A stretch of 9,290 nucleotides of DNA, taken from NCBI GenBank assembly GCA_023391175.1, contig JAEWBL010000431.1, positions 1 through 9,290 on the forward strand, written 5' to 3'. Under the pieces are notes generated by a model. It saw only the letters and a program-made list of their open reading frames with translations. It searched no databases and was not told where the DNA came from. Each line of letters begins with the position of its first letter. Within the stretch, counting starts at the first letter, position 1. This document shows positions 5,509 to 9,290 of the stretch, one piece after another. The position numbers and the translations under genes were made by a program. The stretch is from Pseudomonadota bacterium. Its GTDB lineage: Bacteria > Pseudomonadota > Alphaproteobacteria > Rhizobiales > Xanthobacteraceae.

Positions 5509-6756
5509 CTGCGTTTCCGCGAGGAGATTGGCCGCCTCGATGGACGGGATCTGCCTCCGGTTCAGCGCTAGGTGCCGGCCGAAGGCGAGGGCGCGCCGTT
5601 CCAGCCGTGCGCGCACGCTTACGTCCGCGATGGTCTCGAACTCGGCGATATGGGCAAGGCCCAGAATGCGGCGGCTGATCTCCATGCCGGCGAAGCCCAG
5701 GGCATCCTGCCAGACGGACGTGAGATGGGCAGCCAGCGCCACCTGTGCGCCGGCCTCGTCTCCCTGCGCCTCGAACAGGTCGGAGCCGCCGAGGATGCCG
5801 GCTCGCTCGTTCGCCCAGAGGCGGGAGAATTCCGCCTCGAAGGTCCGCCAGAGGATGCCGGCGGTGGCCAGCAGGAATTCGCAATAGGCGGCCGCCGCCC
5901 GCGCCTCGGCACGGTGACCCTCCTGCGCGAAGGCCGCCATCCAGAGGTTGGCGAGGCACACGCCCACATCAAAGCCCATGGGGCCATAGAGGGCGAACTC
6001 GGCGTCGATCACCCGCGTATCGGTGGGCGTCGCCATCACCGATCCCGTGTGCAGGTCGCCGTGCAGCAGGGTCTCGGCGCAGGTGCAGAAGCGCGCCTTC
6101 ATCTCCGCCGCCGCGAGCTTCAGCGCGCGGTCGGTGCGGAAGGCGGTGGCGATACCTTCCAGCCCCGGCGTGTGTCGGTTGAGGGGGGCCGCCTTGAACG
6201 GGTCGGAAAAGACCAGCTCCTCGGTGATGCCGGCGAGTTCCGCATTGCCCGCGAACAAGGCGAGGTCGGCCTTGCGCGCCACGGTGGGCATGGACCAATC
6301 TGAGCCCCGGAACAGCGTGCGGGCGAGATAGAGCCCGAGATGTGTGCCGAGCAGCGGCAGTTCCTCCCCCGCCATGAAGGCGCGGCGCGCCACCTTGTGC
6401 GGGCTGAGGTGCTCCATGGCGAGCATCGCCTGGGCGGGATCGAAGAGGATCAGTTCGGGCGTGCGGCCGGGATCGCGCGCGCCCAGGCGCGAGATCGCCT
6501 CATGCTCGAAGAAGGCGCGGTCGAGGGACATGGGCCAGCTCTCGCCCACCACGCGGGCATAGGGCAGCGCCTGCTTCACCACCACCGAGCCCTTCGGCCC
6601 CTCGACGATGAAGACGAGGTTGAGGTTGCCATCCCCCACCTCCCGTACCTGCCACGCGTCCGCCGGCCCGAGGCGGTGGAAAAGCTCCGGCCGTTCGCCG
6701 AGGCGGTGGGGCAGGCTTTCGGCGTCGAGGGCGAGATAGGCGGTGCGGTCGAGCAT
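5494..6756 (-). CDS. mtnK: S-methyl-5-thioribose kinase
   Basis: A 420-residue cytoplasmic kinase, full length for MtnK. It phosphorylates 5-methylthioribose at C1 with ATP in methionine salvage. Visible motifs: a glycine-rich nucleotide loop VGDGNLNLVFIV (40-51), the ATP-contacting lysine in VVVKQ (Lys61), the catalytic loop LLHGDLHTGSVM (230-241; Asp234), and the metal-binding stretch VIDAEFALYGPMGFD (249-263), all characteristic of MtnK. The start at 6756 has AGAGGA seven bases upstream, and the TGA of the preceding gene overlaps that site, a sign of coupled translation. The gene lies 12 bases after a nucleoside phosphorylase-family gene that could supply methylthioribose or 5-deoxyribose. 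MtnA and a sulfur-compound aldolase, needed for the next steps, are not in the window. Some MtnK enzymes also accept 5-deoxyribose, so the physiological substrate could be either. Confidence 0.95.
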   Translation of the reverse strand: MLDRTAYLALDAESLPHRLGERPELFHRLGPADAWQVREVGDGNLNLVFIVEGPKGSVVVKQALPYARVVGESWPMSLDRAFFEHEAISRLGARDPGRTPELILFDPAQAMLAMEHLSPHKVARRAFMAGEELPLLGTHLGLYLARTLFRGSDWSMPTVARKADLALFAGNAELAGITEELVFSDPFKAAPLNRHTPGLEGIATAFRTDRALKLAAAEMKARFCTCAETLLHGDLHTGSVMATPTDTRVIDAEFALYGPMGFDVGVCLANLWMAAFAQEGHRAEARAAAAYCEFLLATAGILWRTFEAEFSRLWANERAGILGGSDLFEAQGDEAGAQVALAAHLTSVWQDALGFAGMEISRRILGLAHIAEFETIADVSVRARLERRALAFGRHLALNRRQIPSIEAANLLAETQRARP

Positions 6757-6768
6757 CGGGCCGTCCTC

Positions 6769-7638
6769 TCAACGGGGGTGAACGGCGCAGTGCGCCATCC
6801 AGGCGGTGGCGAAGCCGGCGGCGAGGGCGATGGAGCGCGCCGCGCCGTTGTGGTCGCCCTTCTCGAAATCGCCATGCACCCGGCCGAGCTGGTTGGTGAC
6901 ATGGGCGAGGCACAGCACCGGCTTTCCTTGCGCGTGTGCGAAGGCGTAGAGCGCGGCCGCCTCCATCTCCACCGCCAGCAGGCCTTCGGCCTTGCGGCGG
7001 GCGATGGCGGCCTCGGTTTCGCGGAAGGGGGCGTCGGTGGTCCAGGTCGCGCCGGTCAGCACCGGCCCGGTATCGTCGCTGCAGGCCGCGCGGGCGATGG
7101 TGATGACCTCCGGGTCTGCCGGGGCGAAAGGGGCGGGCGGCAGATAGTGGTAGCTGGTGCCCTCGTCGCGCAGCGCCCGCTCGATGATGATGTGGTAGGA
7201 GGGCGGCGCGTGCGCGGCGATCTGCCCGGCCGAGGCTACCGAGATCAGAAGCTCACAGCCGCAGACGAAGGCCTGCTCCGCCACCAGCACGGAGAAGGAC
7301 GCGCCCACCGCATAGCCGACGATGCCGAATGAGAGGCCCTCCGCTTCCCAGGTCCACATATCGGTGTGGTAGCAGGCCCAGTAGGGCGAGCGGACGGCGC
7401 CGAAATGCGCGCGCACATAGTCCACTATGTCGCCGTCGGGATCGAGCAGCACCACGCGCGGCACCGGGCCGGCGTCGAGCCCCTTCTGGCGGCGCGCCTC
7501 GCGCATCATGTTCTCGGGCCGGAACACCGATGGCGCGCGATGGTCGGCCCGCTCTATCAGCGGCAGAAAGCCGGAGGGCACAGGCGCGGCACGGAAGCGG
7601 GTGATATCGTCGGCATCGTCGAAGGGCTGGAGCAGCAT
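6769..7638 (-). CDS. Nucleoside phosphorylase/nucleosidase superfamily protein (Udp/MTAN fold)
   Basis: A 289-residue protein of the PNP/UDP superfamily, which cleaves the glycosidic bond of nucleosides. Motifs, numbered from ATG 7638: a long N-terminal extension with RVVLLDPDGD (61-70), VGYAVGASFSVLVAEQA (107-123), SVASAG (133-138), TTDAPFRE (200-207), and the ribose-binding signature VEMEAAALYA (223-232). Where purine nucleosidases and DeoD carry a catalytic aspartate, the sequence reads HVTNQLG (247-252), so Asn replaces Asp, more like uridine phosphorylase. This is an eye alignment. GTG at 7647, directly after the stop of the previous gene, is an alternative start; ATG 7638 is preferred because GAGTGA lies before it. 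Placed just before mtnK, it may hydrolyse or phosphorolyse methylthioadenosine or 5'-deoxyadenosine, but a pyrimidine nucleoside substrate is also possible. Confidence 0.85.
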   Translation of the reverse strand: MLLQPFDDADDITRFRAAPVPSGFLPLIERADHRAPSVFRPENMMREARRQKGLDAGPVPRVVLLDPDGDIVDYVRAHFGAVRSPYWACYHTDMWTWEAEGLSFGIVGYAVGASFSVLVAEQAFVCGCELLISVASAGQIAAHAPPSYHIIIERALRDEGTSYHYLPPAPFAPADPEVITIARAACSDDTGPVLTGATWTTDAPFRETEAAIARRKAEGLLAVEMEAAALYAFAHAQGKPVLCLAHVTNQLGRVHGDFEKGDHNGAARSIALAAGFATAWMAHCAVHPR

Positions 7639-7647
7639 GGCGATCAC

Positions 7648-8376
7648 TCACATCTTGTTCGGCGCGACGTCGGGCGCGGCACTATGGGTCGCGACCCGCA
7701 GGAAGGTGGAGACGATGCGGGTGCCGGCGGTCAGGGTCGTGGAGAGATTGCCGGCGACCTTGGAGACACCGCCCCTGCGGCGGCGGTAGGCGACGGGAAT
7801 CTCGACGATGGCGAGCCCGGCGCGGGCGGCGCGCATCTGCATCTCGATGTTCCAGCCATAGGTCAGTTCCCGCATGCCGAGCCCGACCAGCGCCTCGCGG
7901 CGGATGGCGCGGAAGGTGCACATGTCCGAATAGGCGACGCCGTAGAGCGCGCGGATGCCAAAGCCTGCCGCCCGTCCCGCCGCGACCTGGTGCCAGGCCA
8001 TGGCGCCCGGCTCGCGCACGCCCCGAGTGCGGGAGGCGATGGCGAAGTCCGCCTTGCCCTCGGCGAGCGGCTTCAGCAGCGCCGGCAGGAAGGCGGGGTC
8101 GTCCGCCCCGTCCGCATCCATGAAGGCGACGATGTCGGCGTCACGGGCCTCGCACACCCCTTCCAGACAGGCGCGGCCGAAGCCGCGGCCCGAGGCGAGC
8201 ACGGTGGCGCCGGACGCCGCCGCGATCTCGCGCGTGCCGTCGGTGGAACCGCCGTCGGCGACCACCACGAGATCGACGACGCCGCTCGGAATCTCGGCGA
8301 GGGTGCCGGCGATGGACTCTGCCTCGTTCAGCGTCGGGATGACGAGGGCGACCCTCGGAGCGGGGGCGCGGGCCAT
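7648..8376 (-). CDS. Family 2 glycosyltransferase (polyprenyl-phosphate sugar synthase-like)
   Basis: A 242-residue cytoplasmic or membrane-associated GT2 enzyme with a GT-A fold. It opens with ALVIPTLNEAESI (10-22), continues with VVVADGGSTDGT (37-48), then the metal-binding DADGADDP (87-94). The acceptor-side region YGWNIEMQMRA (173-183) and the terminal YRRRRGGVSKVAGN (197-210) are typical of dolichol/undecaprenyl-phosphate sugar synthases and relatives. No transmembrane tail follows, so it is the soluble single-domain type. Its ATG begins directly after the TAG of the radical SAM gene, and its stop abuts the next gene, so all four genes of this operon are very tightly packed. Sugar donor and acceptor cannot be read from sequence. 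An arsenosugar-type transferase was considered because of the neighbouring radical SAM and phosphorylase genes, but the sequence looks closer to DPM-like enzymes. Confidence 0.85.
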   Translation of the reverse strand: MARAPAPRVALVIPTLNEAESIAGTLAEIPSGVVDLVVVADGGSTDGTREIAAASGATVLASGRGFGRACLEGVCEARDADIVAFMDADGADDPAFLPALLKPLAEGKADFAIASRTRGVREPGAMAWHQVAAGRAAGFGIRALYGVAYSDMCTFRAIRREALVGLGMRELTYGWNIEMQMRAARAGLAIVEIPVAYRRRRGGVSKVAGNLSTTLTAGTRIVSTFLRVATHSAAPDVAPNKM

Positions 8377-9290
8377 CTAGAGGCTCCAGCGCAGGCCGCA
8401 ATTGGCGCAGGCGGCCGGCGGCGTTTCGGAGAGGAGGCCGGCGCGGAACGCCTTGTAGGCGTCGCCGTGCCAGATGTCGGAGAGCGACTGGGTTGTCGCG
8501 TCGCCCAGCGTGTAGTTCTCGTAGCCGCGCTGGGAGAAGGGCGCGATGCAGCAGGGCAGCGCGCGCCCGTTGGCGGTGAAGTACATGACCGTCCACGGCC
8601 GCCGGCACATGGACCAGGGCGAGCCGTCCTCCTGCCGCTTCAGGCTCATGCCCGGCTCGGCAGCCGCGCCGGAGGCGGAGAACATCATCCCCAGCTCCGC
8701 CGCCACCCGCGCCGCCTCGGCGATATAGGCGGCTTCATCGGTGTTGATCTGCTCGTAGAGCGCCTGGTCCGGGCGGGCCCGGCCGATGGCCTCCTGCTCG
8801 AAGAAGACGAGGCGCTGGAGATAGACCTCCCGCACCCCCAGCTCCGCCGCGACGCGCACGAAGTCCGGCAGCTCGGAGATCGTCTCCTTGAGGCCCGTCA
8901 GCCAGGCGGAAACGCGGGGATTGGTGTGGCCCTCGCGCTCCTGCAATTCCCGGAAGGCGCGCACGTTCTTCAGGATCCGGTCGAAGTAGTTCTTGCCGCG
9001 GATGACGCGGTAGGAATGGGCGTTGGCGGCGTCGAGGGAGACGCGCAATTCGTCGAGCCCGGCGGCGATCATCGCCCGGCCGTTCTTCTCGGTCAGCACC
9101 GTGCCGTTGGTGTTGAACAGCACGTAGGTGCCGCGGTCCTTCAGGTAGCGGACCATGCGGTCGAGGTCCGGCACCAGCATGGGCTCGCCCACGCCGTGGA
9201 GCACGCAGCGCTCCAGATCGGGGATCTGGTCCACGATGGAGGTGAACAGCTCCCAGCTCATGTCCGCCGGCGGCTCAAGCTCCTCATAGG
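8377..9290 (-). CDS. Radical SAM/SPASM domain protein, N-terminus outside window
   Basis: At least 304 residues; the frame is open to the right edge with YEELEPPAD preceding the first internal Met, so that Met (9261) is not the start. The CxxxCxxC cluster that binds the catalytic 4Fe-4S centre must lie just upstream, outside the window. Visible features, counted from that Met: a GGE-like motif LHGVGEPML (21-29), FNTNGTVL, LRVSLDAA, and a C-terminal SPASM-like region with MCRRPW, PCCIAPF and CANCGLRW, which supply cysteines for auxiliary clusters. Known: SPASM proteins modify peptides, cofactors or sugars by radical chemistry and release 5'-deoxyadenosine from SAM. Its gene heads the visible part of an operon with a glycosyltransferase, a nucleosidase-family enzyme and mtnK. 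The substrate is unknown. Confidence 0.88.
   Translation of the reverse strand, partial: YEELEPPADMSWELFTSIVDQIPDLERCVLHGVGEPMLVPDLDRMVRYLKDRGTYVLFNTNGTVLTEKNGRAMIAAGLDELRVSLDAANAHSYRVIRGKNYFDRILKNVRAFRELQEREGHTNPRVSAWLTGLKETISELPDFVRVAAELGVREVYLQRLVFFEQEAIGRARPDQALYEQINTDEAAYIAEAARVAAELGMMFSASGAAAEPGMSLKRQEDGSPWSMCRRPWTVMYFTANGRALPCCIAPFSQRGYENYTLGDATTQSLSDIWHGDAYKAFRAGLLSETPPAACANCGLRWSL

Noticed and set aside
4955..5959. 334-codon minus-strand open frame across the PRC-barrel gene and the end of mtnK
   Set aside because: It crosses the convergent gene junction and the divergent control region; its Arg/Pro/Ser-rich translation is typical of a shadow frame.
6340..7332. 330-codon plus-strand open frame opposite mtnK and the nucleosidase gene
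   Set aside because: It is antisense to two well-supported coding regions, has no recognisable motif and no ribosome binding site of note.
6769..9290. Arsenosugar or hopanoid side-chain cluster (radical SAM, glycosyltransferase, phosphorylase)
   Set aside because: The radical SAM protein has a SPASM-like C-terminus unlike HpnH, the transferase looks DPM-like, and mtnK does not belong to those pathways. No ArsM or hopanoid gene is visible.

Overview
The window is high-GC DNA with compact, mostly minus-strand operons. The gene content points to an alphaproteobacterium, probably Hyphomicrobiales and perhaps near Xanthobacteraceae. The taxonomic guess rests on the SigF/NrsF pair, its promoter motif and the protein flavour; no marker gene is present. 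I see no RNA gene, mobile element or CRISPR array.

Region 1 (1-1368) is a stress-type regulatory module. A minus-strand ECF sigma factor overlaps by 4 bases an NrsF-type membrane anti-sigma factor that runs off the left edge. Divergent from it is a gene for an 89-residue exported protein of unknown function. Both transcription units carry a near-identical promoter, GTAACC-N16-CGAA for the sigma gene and GTAACC-N16-CGGA for the small gene. This fits an autoregulated sigma factor with the small exported protein as a direct target. A strong hairpin separates this unit from the next.

Region 2 (1386-4896, minus) looks like one operon: a cytochrome b561-type membrane subunit, a sulfite-oxidase/YedY-family molybdopterin oxidoreductase with a Tat-like lipoprotein signal, and a 671-residue polytopic membrane protein resembling GT-C glycosyltransferases. 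The first two probably form a membrane-to-periplasm electron-transfer pair. The role of the third is unclear. An AT-rich divergent control region (4897-5006) with an inverted repeat and a tandem direct repeat separates this operon from a plus-strand gene for an exported PRC-barrel-like protein (5007-5477).

Region 3 (5494-9290, minus) is a tightly packed operon entering from the right edge: a radical SAM/SPASM protein (N-terminus outside the window), a family 2 glycosyltransferase, a nucleoside phosphorylase/nucleosidase-family protein and 5-methylthioribose kinase (MtnK). The last two suggest salvage of 5'-methylthioadenosine or 5'-deoxyadenosine. Since radical SAM enzymes release 5'-deoxyadenosine, the grouping may link by-product removal to a radical SAM/glycosyl modification pathway; this is inference.

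The most unusual points are the paired SigF-type promoters with an unknown small exported protein, and the radical SAM-GT2-nucleosidase-MtnK operon.
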